A stretch of DNA of 64,000 nucleotides from a bacterium OL-1. Its GTDB lineage: Bacteria; Actinomycetota; Coriobacteriia; Coriobacteriales; Atopobiaceae. A program made the position numbers and the translations under genes. The stretch covers positions 380,447-444,446 of the forward strand of contig LM994626.1 in NCBI GenBank assembly GCA_000752675.2, given 5' to 3'. The notes beneath the pieces are model-generated. The model was not told the origin of the DNA. It saw nothing but the letters and a program-made list of their open reading frames with translations, and searched no databases. Positions 25,797-35,363 of the stretch are shown piece after piece; within the stretch, counting starts at the first letter, position 1; the number at the start of each line of letters is the position of its first letter.

Positions 25797-26924
25797 CTAC
25801 CCCCAGACCTGCTCGGCCACCTCGCGCACCAGGCGGACCTTCGCCCACTGCTCGTCCTCGGTCAGCTTGTTACCAATCTCGCACGACGCAAAGCCGCACT
25901 GGGGCGAGAGGCACAGGCTCTCAAGCGGCACGTACTTCTCGGCCTCGTGAATGCGCGCGACCACAGCCGCGGGATCCTCCAGCGCCGCAGACTTGGTGGT
26001 CACCAGCCCCAACACGACCTTCTTGCCCGCCGGAACCTTTGCCAGCGGCTCAAAGCCGCCCGAGCGCGCGTCGTCAAACTCCAGGAAGAACGCATCGACG
26101 TTCTCGCGTGCGAGAAGGAAGTCCGCAACCTCGTCGTAGCCGCCCTCGCAGGCCCACGTGGAATGGAAGTTGCCGCGACACACGTGCGTGTTCACCGTGA
26201 GGTCGGCGGGGCGGCCCTCCAGCGCGCGGTTGTTGACGTCGAGCAGGGCCTCCTTCACGCGCTCCAGGCCAGCGGCGTCGGTGCCAAAAAACTGCTCGGC
26301 GTGCGGGTCCACGACCATGCCCCACGAGCAGTCGTCAAATTGCAGATTGCGGCAGCCCACAGCGTAAACGTCGGCGATGAACGCACGGTACGCGGCAACG
26401 ATGTCGTCCGCCAGCTCCTCGTCAGTCTTGTAGTAGCGGCGCGTTGCCTCCAGGTTGAAGGGCATCGCGAACTGCTCGAAAAACTGCGCCGGCGCCGGGA
26501 TGGTGAGCTTAGCCACGCACTTCTCGTCCTCGAGGTCCTGGACAAAGCGGAAGTGCTCGATGAAGGGATGGCCACCGCGGTAGGCAATCTTGCCGGTGAG
26601 GTAGGTGTCATCGATCTTTGCGGCCTCGTCGTGGAAGGGCAGGCCGGTCTCGGTGGGCTTGTGCGCCACGCCGTCGAACGCCCACATAAAGTCGAGGTGC
26701 CAGGTCTCGCGACGAAACTCGCCGTCGGTGATCACGCTCAGTCCGGCGGCCTTCTCCTTTGCCACCAGGTCGCGGATGCACTCGTCCTCGATGGCCGAAA
26801 GCTCTTCGGCCGAGATACGCCCGGCCTTCCAGTCGACGCGCGCCTGCTTCAGGCGGGCGGGACGCAGGAAGCTGCCAACCACGTCAAAGCGGTGCGGGGT
26901 CTTCTTGTCATATGCGATGCTCAT
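25797..26924 (-). CDS. MetE-family (cobalamin-independent) methyltransferase, YxjG-like
   Basis: 375 residues, about half of full MetE, matching the short YxjG/YxjH-type proteins that hold only the C-terminal catalytic barrel. Recognisable: FDVVGSFLRPARLKQAR, ITDGEFRRETWHLDF, LQFDDCSWG, HVCRGNFHSTW with the zinc-site His and Cys, and LSPQCGFAS with the distal Cys. Predicted to methylate homocysteine or a related thiol; the methyl donor of short members is uncertain. ATG 26924 with AAAGG seven bases upstream. The LysR gene lies directly upstream in the same direction. Confidence 0.9.
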   Translation of the reverse strand: MSIAYDKKTPHRFDVVGSFLRPARLKQARVDWKAGRISAEELSAIEDECIRDLVAKEKAAGLSVITDGEFRRETWHLDFMWAFDGVAHKPTETGLPFHDEAAKIDDTYLTGKIAYRGGHPFIEHFRFVQDLEDEKCVAKLTIPAPAQFFEQFAMPFNLEATRRYYKTDEELADDIVAAYRAFIADVYAVGCRNLQFDDCSWGMVVDPHAEQFFGTDAAGLERVKEALLDVNNRALEGRPADLTVNTHVCRGNFHSTWACEGGYDEVADFLLARENVDAFFLEFDDARSGGFEPLAKVPAGKKVVLGLVTTKSAALEDPAAVVARIHEAEKYVPLESLCLSPQCGFASCEIGNKLTEDEQWAKVRLVREVAEQVWG

Positions 26925-27000
26925 GGGGTTACCTTTCTCTTGCCGTTGACAAGAGCAATGGTGCCCCACGCGAGAAGCCAAAGGAACTATCGATGTGCTA

Positions 27001-27927
27001 TTACCTGCCATAGCCAGAGGCTATGTACTTCGCAACGTAGGCGCTCAGGTGCTCGAGGTAGCGCTCCGCCATGGGCGAGAGGGGCCGACGCGGCTGGTGG
27101 ATGTAGCCCAGCTCCATCGTGCCGCCATTCTCAAGCGGAACAGCCACGATGTTCTCGCCGTTTAGGTCCACGCTCAGAATGCCGGAGGAAATGGTGTAGC
27201 CATCGAGGCCAATGAGCAGGTTGAAAAGAGTTGCTCGATCCGTGACCACCACGGCCTTGTCCACCTGCTCGGTGATGTGGGGCTCCTCGGCAAAGTAGAA
27301 CGAGTTGCGCGAGCCCTGGTCGTAGGAGAGGCGCGGGTACGGCGCAAGGTCCTCAAGCGTCACGGAGTCGCGCGCGGTCAGCGGGTTGGTCCTGCTCACA
27401 AAGACGTGCTCGCGGGCCTCGAAGAGCGGCTCGAAGCGCAGCTCGGCATCGCGAATGGCGCTGGTGAGCACCTCTCGGTTGAAGTCGTTGCGGTAGAGAA
27501 CGCCCAGCTCGGAGCGCTGCAGGCGGACGTCCTCGATGGTGCCGAAGGTGGTTCCCTCGCGCAGGCTGAACTCGTAGCGGCTCTCGCCGTGCTCGCGCAC
27601 CAGCTCGGCGAAGGCATTGACCACGAACGCGTAGTGCTGGCTCGAGACGCCAAAGACGCGGCGCGGCGGCGTACCGTGCTTGTACTGGGCTTCGAGGAGG
27701 TCGGCCTGCTCGACCACCTGCCGCGCGTACGAGAGGAACCGCGTGCCGTCCTCCGTAGGCACGACACCCTTGCTGGAGCGTTCGAAGATCGTGATGCCCA
27801 TCTCGGATTCGAGCTCTGAGATGGCCTTGGAGAGCGACGGCTGGGCGATGAAGAGTCGCTGCGACGCGGCGGTGATCGATCCGGCCGTGGCGACCTCGAC
27901 CACGTAGCGAAGCTGCTGCAGTGTCAT
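27001..27927 (-). CDS. LysR-family transcriptional regulator
   Basis: 308 residues: N-terminal winged HTH (LRYVVEVATAGSITAASQRL, FIAQPSLSKAISELESEMGI, FERSSKGVVPTEDG) and a C-terminal effector-binding fold. ATG 27927 follows GGGGAG. It ends 77 bases before the MetE-like gene, which it may control or be co-transcribed with; the ligand cannot be inferred. No SAM or cobalamin riboswitch was found between the two genes. Confidence 0.92.
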   Translation of the reverse strand: MTLQQLRYVVEVATAGSITAASQRLFIAQPSLSKAISELESEMGITIFERSSKGVVPTEDGTRFLSYARQVVEQADLLEAQYKHGTPPRRVFGVSSQHYAFVVNAFAELVREHGESRYEFSLREGTTFGTIEDVRLQRSELGVLYRNDFNREVLTSAIRDAELRFEPLFEAREHVFVSRTNPLTARDSVTLEDLAPYPRLSYDQGSRNSFYFAEEPHITEQVDKAVVVTDRATLFNLLIGLDGYTISSGILSVDLNGENIVAVPLENGGTMELGYIHQPRRPLSPMAERYLEHLSAYVAKYIASGYGR

Positions 27928-28268
27928 GGCGGTGCTCCCCTCCCCCTGGCCGGCGACTTTGGCCCGGCGCACGTCGACCGATGGTACCTGACGAGCACGG
28001 CGCAAAGGGGCGCGGCCAGCCCTCGGCGGAAAGAGCACACGTTTCCAAGCGATTGGGCCACGGAGCAGGCACAAATATTACCGAGAATGGGGAACGAGCC
28101 CAGCCGGGGACTACGCCACCTGGCTGGGCCCGCACAAGGAAGGGGTAATTGGGTCGTGTTGTTCGAGAACAAGGGTAGCCGGTGGAGATATTGCGGGCGT
28201 AAGCAACCATTAGCCGCGCTGGCAGAGGTTGTTAAGTCATTGTTCGGCTGCGGTGAATGGCTGTCGCG

Positions 28269-28512
28269 TGCACCGAAATCCCCTTCGTTACACTAATATT
28301 CGGTTTGTTGCGCCGAAGTGGCCTTTGTTACACGTTGTTTTGAGAACCTCCCAAGTAGGAGGTTGCCATCACATACAATATGTAGTGTGTGCTTTGAATC
28401 ATATAGCAAGATGTGTGAGCCTATACTCAGACCCCCGGCAAAATCCAGTGTAACGAAGGCCACTTCGGCGCATAATTCCCAAATTTAATGTAACCAAGGG
28501 TAGTTCGATGCA
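28269..28512. repeat. 2+2 repeat quartet with exact 40-bp spacing
   Basis: Direct 25-bp units at 28269-28293 and 28309-28333, and inverted units at 28448-28472 and 28488-28512. Both pairs are offset by exactly 40 bp. Consensus TGCRCCGAARTGGCCTTYGT followed by TACAC. The 114-bp centre holds a further stem (AACCTCC/GGAGGTT, about 28346-28365). The whole lies in the gap before mntH. An element of identical architecture lies at 31.1 kb. Confidence 0.88.
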
Positions 28513-28667
28513 TTTTGGGGACGCCGCGCTTCCCCTTGCCCTCAATATGCGCCCCTAAAAAATCCCACCGTTTGACTACCGCGCCGCAAATAAGAGCCTA
28601 ATGGTACCTGATACTAATAATACCGCGTCGCACGCGCCGGCGCACCTCGATGCACGTGGAGGAAACT

Positions 28668-29927
28668 ATGGACATTCGTGAGGAGATGACCAGGCAGTTT
28701 GGCGCCGAGAAGACCGGCGGCCACGGGGGCCTCGAGATTCTCAAGCACATTGGCCCCGGCCTGCTGGTGACGGTAGGCTTCATCGACCCAGGCAACTGGG
28801 CATCGAACATGGCGGCGGGCTCGCAGTTTGGCTACGGGTTGCTGTGGGTGGTGACGCTTTCGACCCTGATGCTCATCCTGCTGCAGCACAACGCCGCCCA
28901 CCTGGGTATTGCCACCGGCGAATGTCTTGCCGAGGCAACGCATAAGCACTTCCCGCGCTGGCTGGGCACCGCCATTCTCGCCACCGCGTACGCGGCCACC
29001 GTCGCCACCGCGATGGCCGAGGTCCTTGGCGGCGCCATCGCGCTCCAAATGCTCTTTGGACAGCCCGTCCGTGTGGGCAGCGTCATTGTGGGCGCCTTCT
29101 CGGTAGCCATGCTGGCCACCAACTCATACAAGCGCATCGAACGCTGGATTATCGCGTTTGTCTCGCTCATCGGCCTGGCCTTCCTTGCCGAGCTTGCGCT
29201 GGTGAACGTTGACTGGCCGCAGGCAGCGGTCTCGTGGGTCAGTCCAAGCTTCCCCGCCGGCTCCGCAGCCATCGTGATGAGCGTGCTGGGTGCCGTGGTC
29301 ATGCCGCACAACCTGTTCCTGCACTCCGAGGTCATCCAGAGTGTCCACTACGAGCAGCAGGGCGAGAAGGTCATCCGCGAACGCCTGCGCTACGAGCTCT
29401 TCGACACGCTCTTCTCAATGGGCGTTGGCTGGGCGATAAACTCCGCCATGGTGATTCTGGCAGCCACGACATTCTTCACGCGCGGCGTGGTGGTGGACGA
29501 TCTCGCGACCGCGGCGGCGACGCTCTCTCCCATTCTGGGCTCGGCAGCGACGGTCATCTTTGCCGTGGCGCTGCTGCTGGCGGGACTCTCGTCCTCCATC
29601 ACAGCGGGCATGGCGGCGGGCACCATCAGCGCGGGCATGTTTGGCGAGGAGTACGACATCCATGACCGCCACTCCTCCGTGGGTGTGGCGCTGTGCATGG
29701 GCATTGCCACGCTGGCATGCCTGCTGGTGGAGAACACCTTCCAGGGCTTGGTGCTCTCGCAGGCGCTGCTCTCGCTGCAGCTGCCAATCACGATCTTCAC
29801 GCAAATCCGCCTCACGGGCTCGAAGCGCGTCATGGGCCGCTACGCCAACTCGCGCCTCACCAACGCATTGCTGCTGGCAACGGGTATCGTAGTTACGGCG
29901 ATAAACGTGATATCTCTCGCGGGATAG
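28668..29927 (+). CDS. mntH: NRAMP-family Mn/Fe transporter
   Basis: 419-residue proton-coupled importer of Mn(II)/Fe(II) with about eleven helices. The two metal-binding motifs are present: GFIDPGNWASNMAAGSQFGY in helix 1 and GAVVMPHNLFLHSEVIQ in helix 6. ATG 28668 follows GGAGG. It overlaps in operon style with the next gene (8 bases apart). Upstream, GGTACC...AATACC at about 28602-28624 is a possible metalloregulator site, weakly supported. Confidence 0.95.
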   Translation: MDIREEMTRQFGAEKTGGHGGLEILKHIGPGLLVTVGFIDPGNWASNMAAGSQFGYGLLWVVTLSTLMLILLQHNAAHLGIATGECLAEATHKHFPRWLGTAILATAYAATVATAMAEVLGGAIALQMLFGQPVRVGSVIVGAFSVAMLATNSYKRIERWIIAFVSLIGLAFLAELALVNVDWPQAAVSWVSPSFPAGSAAIVMSVLGAVVMPHNLFLHSEVIQSVHYEQQGEKVIRERLRYELFDTLFSMGVGWAINSAMVILAATTFFTRGVVVDDLATAAATLSPILGSAATVIFAVALLLAGLSSSITAGMAAGTISAGMFGEEYDIHDRHSSVGVALCMGIATLACLLVENTFQGLVLSQALLSLQLPITIFTQIRLTGSKRVMGRYANSRLTNALLLATGIVVTAINVISLAG

Positions 29928-29935
29928 GAGCCGTC

Positions 29936-31012
29936 GTGGAAGCCTTCGCCCTTGCCGCTATCTGCCTTGCTGCCACGGGACAACTCTGGTTTTGGCGCCT
30001 CCACACGCACGAGCAGCGCAGCCTTTGGTACGGGCTGTCGTTCCTCGTTGCCGTGGGGACGGCCGTCGTTGCCATCGAGGTGCTCCTCCTGCAGGCGTTT
30101 TCGCTCGAGAGCCATCCCGTTGCCGAGCAGATAAACCTTGTGGTCATTGGCGTCATGGCTGTGGCGCTCCTGGCGTTTCCCGTTGCGCTCGTGGTGACGC
30201 TCGTTGCCTCGGGGGTGCGGCTCATCCGACGCGAGGGCGCAAACCCGCGCAACATGCTCTCGCTGGGGCTGGGCATCCTCGTGGTTGCCTACGTGATCGT
30301 TTGGCCGCAGGTTCGCAGCGCCCTCACCAGCGTGCCCGTGCTCGGTCGCGTGCTCGACCTGGTCTTTGGCTTTGCGGCGATACTCCTGGGCATCGCCGGC
30401 GTGGCGTTCACGCTTTACACCGTGAGCGGCCTGGTGGCGCAGATTCCGCACCGACACCGCCGCTACCAGCGGATTGTTGTGCTTGGCTCCGGGCTTATGC
30501 CCGACGGCTCGGTGACGCCGCTCCTTGCCCACCGCGTTGAGCGCGGCGTGGAGATGTGGCGCAGGAACCCGGGCTCCGCGCTGGTCATGTCGGGCGGCAA
30601 GGGTGCGGACGAAGCACAGCCGGAGTCCCATGCCATGCGCGCCTACGCAGAGTCCCTCGGCGTGCCGGCCGAGGCAATCCTTGTAGAGGACAAGTCCGCA
30701 AACACCCGGGAGAACCTGCGCTTTAGCGCGCAGCTTCTTGCCGACAAGGACAGCGGCAACGCCGGCCGCATCCTTGTCGTGACTGACGACTACCACGTCT
30801 TCCGGGCACTACTCATCACCCGCGAGCTGGGTGTTCCCGCGGATGGCGTTGGGTCACACGTGCGCCTGTACTTCTCCCTTAACGCACTGGTGCGCGAGTG
30901 GGTGGCGTACGTCTCGCTGCGCCGAGCGTTCTACACTAGGCTCACCATTGCGCTGCTGGTAATCTACCTGGTAGCAAGCGGTTTCAACGCGATGGTTGCG
31001 CCTAGCGCGTAG
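29936..31012 (+). CDS. YdcF/SanA-like (DUF218) membrane protein
   Basis: 358 residues. The first half is membrane helices; the second holds the DUF218 fold with RIVVLGSGLMPDGSVTPLLA, ALVMSGGKGADEAQPESHAM, VEDKSANTRENLRFS and VVTDDYHVFRALLI, followed by a final helix. Relatives (ElyC, SanA, YdcF) act in envelope maintenance. GTG 29936 with AGGAG six bases upstream, right after mntH, suggests co-transcription. Substrate unknown. Confidence 0.88.
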   Translation: MEAFALAAICLAATGQLWFWRLHTHEQRSLWYGLSFLVAVGTAVVAIEVLLLQAFSLESHPVAEQINLVVIGVMAVALLAFPVALVVTLVASGVRLIRREGANPRNMLSLGLGILVVAYVIVWPQVRSALTSVPVLGRVLDLVFGFAAILLGIAGVAFTLYTVSGLVAQIPHRHRRYQRIVVLGSGLMPDGSVTPLLAHRVERGVEMWRRNPGSALVMSGGKGADEAQPESHAMRAYAESLGVPAEAILVEDKSANTRENLRFSAQLLADKDSGNAGRILVVTDDYHVFRALLITRELGVPADGVGSHVRLYFSLNALVREWVAYVSLRRAFYTRLTIALLVIYLVASGFNAMVAPSA

Positions 31013-31111
31013 AGAGGCGTCCGGAGGAACGCCCTGCCATTTGGTGCGAGCCGCGACAGCCGTTTGAGCTGCCATCCTGATTCTTCCTCGCCTGGTCACT
31101 TGCCTTCTGCC

Positions 31112-31360
31112 GCATAAAAACGCTCTATCGAACGGATTTCTCGCCGACCTTGCACAAAAGTGCCCTATCGAACGGTACCTGAGGGAGACCGTGTTCGCTT
31201 AAGTGCATGAGTATGCAACATTACGAATCTATATCCTGTTAATCGTTGATATTATGCACTAAATATTCGTTGGCCAATTTGTGGTGTCAATAGGCGCCGT
31301 CCGATAGAGCCATTTTATGCAGTCACTCGGCATTTGCCGTTCGTTAGAGCATTTTTGTGC
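31112..31360. repeat. 2+2 repeat quartet with exact 40-bp spacing, second locus
   Basis: Direct 24-bp units at 31112-31135 and 31152-31175, inverted units at 31297-31320 and 31337-31360; both pairs offset by exactly 40 bp. Units read GCAYAAAANNGCYCTATCGA then ACGG. Aligned with the 28.3-kb units, about 15 of 25 positions agree, so the two elements are related but their units have diverged together. It lies between the YdcF-like gene and the convergent adhesin gene. Confidence 0.88.
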
Positions 31361-31515
31361 GTCCATAGGCTCGACTGGTCGCGCGAACACAATCACAGGC
31401 CCAATCGGACACGCGAGAACGATCTTTCGCAGCATCGAAAACGAGGGCCCCACCAAAGCGGAGCCCTCGAAGCATCAAAGCTATGTGCGACAGCGCACGG
31501 CCGATAAGCCGACCG

Positions 31516-33357
31516 TTACCGCAGGTGGTCACCGTGGCGTCTGCGAGAACGGCCGCCCCAGATGAAGGCAATCGAGAGCACGGCCACGCCGGCAACGGCA
31601 AAGCCAACGATCGAGGCGTAGTTGGTGCTGTCGCTCGTATCCGGCACAGCCGCGGGCTGCTTGGGCGCGGGCTTGGAGTCGGGGACGTTGGGCGCGGGCT
31701 TTGTCTCTTCGTTTGTTTCATCGGTGGTGTTGGGCGTAATGGGTTCCTTCGGCTCCGGCGACTTCGGCTTGAGCGTGTTGGTGCAGGTCGCGGCCACAGT
31801 CTTCTCGGCAACGATGCTGCCGGTCTGGCCATCCCACGTTGTTGTGAAGGCGTCGTTTGCCTCCTCGGCAACCGTGTAGGTGACACCTGCCGGAAGGTGC
31901 TCCGCCACAGCGGCCTCGCCATTGTGCAGCTCGAACGTCGCCACACCGTTGGTGAAGTCCATCGCCCCGTACGAACCGTTGATCGAGGTGTCGCCCAGCG
32001 TTACGGTGAACTTGAATGCCGTGGTCGAGTTCTCCTCGCCATCAACGTTCTTGGTCACAGAGAGCGAGCCCTCCGTCGCAGGCTGGGTCGTAACGCTGGT
32101 CGAGACGTCCTTGGTGTAGATGAGGGCACCAATCATGTGCTGGAACTCGGTGGAGTTCACGGGAGAGTACTGGCGCGTCTCCTTAAGCCAGGTGAGGGTC
32201 GACGAGGCCGAAACCGTGGCCGTCTGGGTGGGCTTCGTGCTGGAAACCAGGCAGAAGCCCCTGCCGGCACGAATCGTGGTACCGGAGATGTCGTTGCCCT
32301 CCTCGTCGACGGCGGTCATGCCCTCGGGAAGCGTGAGCTTGTAGAGGCCGTTGTACTTCTCGCCCTCGGTGATGGTGAGAAGGCCTGTGCGCCAGGTCTT
32401 GGTTGCCGGATCATAGGCAAACTTGGTGTCGCCCGAGAAGCCCAGAGCGCTCGCCTGCGGCTCGGTGCGCAGCACCTCGTTGGCGTTGGCGCCGTCCAGC
32501 AGGCGGAGCGAGAGGGGGTTGTGGACAACGTCAAGACTCTTTCGCGTAAGGTTGTTGCTCGGCACTCCGTACTCTTGGAGGAGCACCCAGATGGCATCCC
32601 GGGTTGCCTTGTATGCCTGCGACTCCGTTACCAAGGTGTCGTCGGCATACTGCTCGTTCCAGTACTGGAGCGGTGTAGTGTCCTTTGTCCCATAGACCAT
32701 GGCAGACGCCGCATTGTAGAAGTTGGTGGTAAGAATCTCCTGGTAGGTAAGGCCAGAGGCGCTCTTGCCGTTGGGGAAGAGTGCAAAGACCTTTGTCAGA
32801 AACGCCTTGAGCTTGTCGAGGTTCACCTTGTTAGCGCTGGTGTAGTCGGCATAGGTGAAGGTGGTGTCCCCCAGAGAGTCGGGGAAGTCCCGGCGAAGCA
32901 CCTCGGGCGCATCGAGCATCTGGTTGAACTCGGCCTCGGTGATCTGCTTGCCCTGGTCCGTCACCTCATACAGGTGCAGGCCATTGTAGGGATAGCCCGC
33001 GTACAGGATGGCGAGAAGCTTCTCCATGCACTCCTCGTACTTCTCCTGCGGCCGAAACATGCCGGGTGTGAGGTAGCCAAGCGTGTAGTTTGGGACATTC
33101 GGAGTCGATGACGTGGAGTGCGGCCAGTGGAGCTGGTTGTTCATGCAGTACAGGATGATCTTCGTCCCGTCGTCATCCGTTACGGAGTGGATGTCGGTTT
33201 TCGAGTCGTAGCCAATCTTGACCGTACCGCTCGTGGTGGTATCGTCCGCCCTGGCAACGGTTGTCAGGCACGAGAGGGACAGCACCACAGCAAGCACGGC
33301 AGCCGCCAGTGCCATCAGTGGCCGCCGGCCGACTTGATACTTAGCCTTTGCACTCAT
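31516..33357 (-). CDS. thioester-domain surface adhesin with sortase-type tail
   Basis: 613-residue cell-wall protein. Signal peptide 1-37 (ending VARADD), then a thioester (TQxA-type) domain with Cys71 in ILYCMNN, a second region with LTWLKETRQYSPVNSTEFQH, and a Cna-B/SpaA-like beta domain near 410-510 (LSVTKNVDGEENSTTAFKF; YTVAEEANDAFTTTW). A Pro-rich stalk follows, then VPDTSD, a hydrophobic helix and RSRRRHGDHLR, a sortase-type anchor with a non-LPXTG motif. At the place where TQxA proteins have the thioester glutamine, this protein reads ATRDAIW (Arg253). ATG 33357, AAAGGA upstream. No sortase gene is in the window. Confidence 0.85.
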   Translation of the reverse strand: MSAKAKYQVGRRPLMALAAAVLAVVLSLSCLTTVARADDTTTSGTVKIGYDSKTDIHSVTDDDGTKIILYCMNNQLHWPHSTSSTPNVPNYTLGYLTPGMFRPQEKYEECMEKLLAILYAGYPYNGLHLYEVTDQGKQITEAEFNQMLDAPEVLRRDFPDSLGDTTFTYADYTSANKVNLDKLKAFLTKVFALFPNGKSASGLTYQEILTTNFYNAASAMVYGTKDTTPLQYWNEQYADDTLVTESQAYKATRDAIWVLLQEYGVPSNNLTRKSLDVVHNPLSLRLLDGANANEVLRTEPQASALGFSGDTKFAYDPATKTWRTGLLTITEGEKYNGLYKLTLPEGMTAVDEEGNDISGTTIRAGRGFCLVSSTKPTQTATVSASSTLTWLKETRQYSPVNSTEFQHMIGALIYTKDVSTSVTTQPATEGSLSVTKNVDGEENSTTAFKFTVTLGDTSINGSYGAMDFTNGVATFELHNGEAAVAEHLPAGVTYTVAEEANDAFTTTWDGQTGSIVAEKTVAATCTNTLKPKSPEPKEPITPNTTDETNEETKPAPNVPDSKPAPKQPAAVPDTSDSTNYASIVGFAVAGVAVLSIAFIWGGRSRRRHGDHLR

Positions 33358-33594
33358 GGGAAGTCCTTTGCCTCGATGTCTTAGCTGCGCTTATCTGCGG
33401 GACATGCTCGAAGTTTGACATTCGAGCTTTTGGGACAAAACTACGTGATTTTCAGACCGCATGACCTGAAGATTGTGGAAATAACCCTTGGCAGAGCAGG
33501 AAGGCAGGGCTCTTCCGGCGGAAAAAGCCACGCCGATAAGAGCCCAGCATCCCTGCCGTTATCAGCGGCTGCTCCGCAGGCCACGCGCCGCCCG

Positions 33595-35259
33595 CTACCC
33601 CACGAGCGCGAGGATCTCGGAAAGCCCCTTCTTGCCAAAGCTCACGCGCTCGCCTGTACCGTCATCAATCACGAGGCACGGCACGCTCATCACGTCGTAG
33701 CGCTCGCGCAGCGCCGGGAAGCGGTTGACGTCGTAGACGTTGGCCGTGACCAGCGGGTTATCCGCCGCCATGCGCTGGCACGCCACCACCACGTCCGGGC
33801 ACATGGTGCACGAGAGCCCCACGAGCACGCGCAGGCTCACCGGGCGCATAATGTCTGCGATGCACTGACGGTCGGCATCCGCGATGGGTTGGCCGGGACC
33901 AGCGGCGTTATAGAGCCCCAGCACAAAGGACGTGAACTCGTGGCCGCCGGGAACGCCGTGGAAGGCGAGGCCAGAAGGCGTGCCATCGGCCCGCACGACC
34001 TCAACAAAGGGCAGCTCGGCTGGATCGTCGGCGGAGGCATCTGCCTCCTGGACCGTCAACAGCTCCGTCTGAGCGGCCAGCGCGTCCATGTAGGAGCGCA
34101 GCTCGGCCGAGACGTCACCACCGTCGAGGTGCAGGCGCAGTACCAGCGGGTTCTGCATGCGCGAGAAGACCGCCTGGAGCTGGGCCGCCATGGCATCATC
34201 GATGGGAGAGCCGGGCGCGCCGGCGTGCGCAGCTGCCGAGGCATGCGCGGGCCTCTCGGCCACGTCGCGCGTCCTGCTGGCAGGTTGCTTGGGCATGATG
34301 CCAGTGCGCTCGCGCGCTGCCTTGAGATAGCGCTCCATCTCGGTTGCCGTGGCCGCGCCCTCCCCCACGGCGGTGGCAACCTGGCGCAGGCGCTTCTGAC
34401 ACACGTCACCCGCGGCAAAGAGGCCCTCGACGCTCGTCATCTGGCGATCGTCCGTGATCACGTAGCCCTGCGGGTCAAGCTCGGCCACGCCCGCCACCAG
34501 CGAGGTTGCCGGCGCGTAGCCCACAAAGACAAAGACGCCCACCGGGCCGCCGTCTGCCGAGGAGAACTCGTGCTCCTCGCCCGTGGCGCGGTCAAGCCAG
34601 CGGACGCCCCGCACCACGGAGTCGCCCTCCACGGCCAGAAGCTGCGCGTTTGTCCGCACGGTGATCTTCTCGTTGGCATAGGCCGCATCAGCCGTGGCCT
34701 TTGCGCAGGTGAAGTCATCCGTGTAGACCAGGATGGTCACGTGCGAGGCGTACGTGGTGAGAAAGACCGCCTCCTCTGCCGCGGCAAAGCCGCCGCCCAC
34801 CACGAAGACCTCGCGACCGGTGAAGAACTCGCCGTCGCAGGTGGCGCAGTACGCCACGCCGTGGCCGCGGAAGTTCTCCTCGCCCTCGAAGCCGGCGCTT
34901 CTCGGCGAGGCGCCGGTGGCGAGAAGAACCGCCAGGCAGCGGATGTCGCCGCGCGAGGTGTGCACCACCTTGACGTCTGCCGCAAGGTCGAGCGACTCCA
35001 CGCTTGCCAGCAGCATCTCGGCGCCAAAGGCCTCCGCCTGGCGGCGCATGGTGTCCGTAAGCTGCTCGCCGCTTGCGGTGAGCACGCCCGGGTAGTTCAC
35101 GACCTCGGAGGTGATGGTGATCTGGCCACCAAAGTGCTCGCGCTCGACCACCAGCACGCGGTAGCGCGCGCGGGCCAGGTAAAGCGCGGCCGTGAGCCCG
35201 GCCGGGCCGCCGCCAATCACCACCGCGTCGTATACGTTGTCGATGTTGTTCTCGCTCAT
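33595..35259 (-). CDS. AhpF-like/thioredoxin-reductase-like flavoprotein
   Basis: 554 residues. Residues 1-320 are a thioredoxin-reductase module: FAD motif VIGGGPAGLTAALYLARA, redox pair YCATCDGEFF near 135, NADPH motif VVGGGFAAAEEA, and LFAAGDV. Residues about 365-554 form two thioredoxin-like folds as in the N-terminal part of AhpF/NADH:peroxiredoxin reductases, with a redox pair LSCTMCPD near 483 (CxxC, where AhpF has CHNC). The domain order is thus reductase first, thioredoxin folds last. It should pass NADPH electrons to the AhpC encoded just upstream. ATG 35259 with GGAGG. Confidence 0.88.
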   Translation of the reverse strand: MSENNIDNVYDAVVIGGGPAGLTAALYLARARYRVLVVEREHFGGQITITSEVVNYPGVLTASGEQLTDTMRRQAEAFGAEMLLASVESLDLAADVKVVHTSRGDIRCLAVLLATGASPRSAGFEGEENFRGHGVAYCATCDGEFFTGREVFVVGGGFAAAEEAVFLTTYASHVTILVYTDDFTCAKATADAAYANEKITVRTNAQLLAVEGDSVVRGVRWLDRATGEEHEFSSADGGPVGVFVFVGYAPATSLVAGVAELDPQGYVITDDRQMTSVEGLFAAGDVCQKRLRQVATAVGEGAATATEMERYLKAARERTGIMPKQPASRTRDVAERPAHASAAAHAGAPGSPIDDAMAAQLQAVFSRMQNPLVLRLHLDGGDVSAELRSYMDALAAQTELLTVQEADASADDPAELPFVEVVRADGTPSGLAFHGVPGGHEFTSFVLGLYNAAGPGQPIADADRQCIADIMRPVSLRVLVGLSCTMCPDVVVACQRMAADNPLVTANVYDVNRFPALRERYDVMSVPCLVIDDGTGERVSFGKKGLSEILALVG

Positions 35260-35298
35260 GTGCCTAACCTCCCCCGCCGCGCGCGGCGAATCATGGAT

Positions 35299-35328
35299 GG
35301 AGCCCGCCGAGCCAGCGCGGCGGGCTCC
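35299..35328. terminator. 11-bp hairpin between ahpC and the reductase gene
   Basis: GGAGCCCGCCG and CGGCGGGCTCC flank an 8-base loop. No T run follows on the minus strand, so it may be a processing or stability hairpin within the ahpC transcript rather than a full terminator, letting the reductase be made at a lower level. Confidence 0.55.
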
Positions 35329-35363
35329 GGAATCTACGGTTGCGCTTTGTTCGCGCGGTGTGC

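Noticed and set aside
26925-28200. SAM, cobalamin or T-box element for the MetE-like gene
   Set aside because: The gap before the MetE-like gene is too short (76 bases), and the region upstream of the LysR gene shows only a GC-rich hairpin near 28096-28130 without conserved riboswitch boxes.
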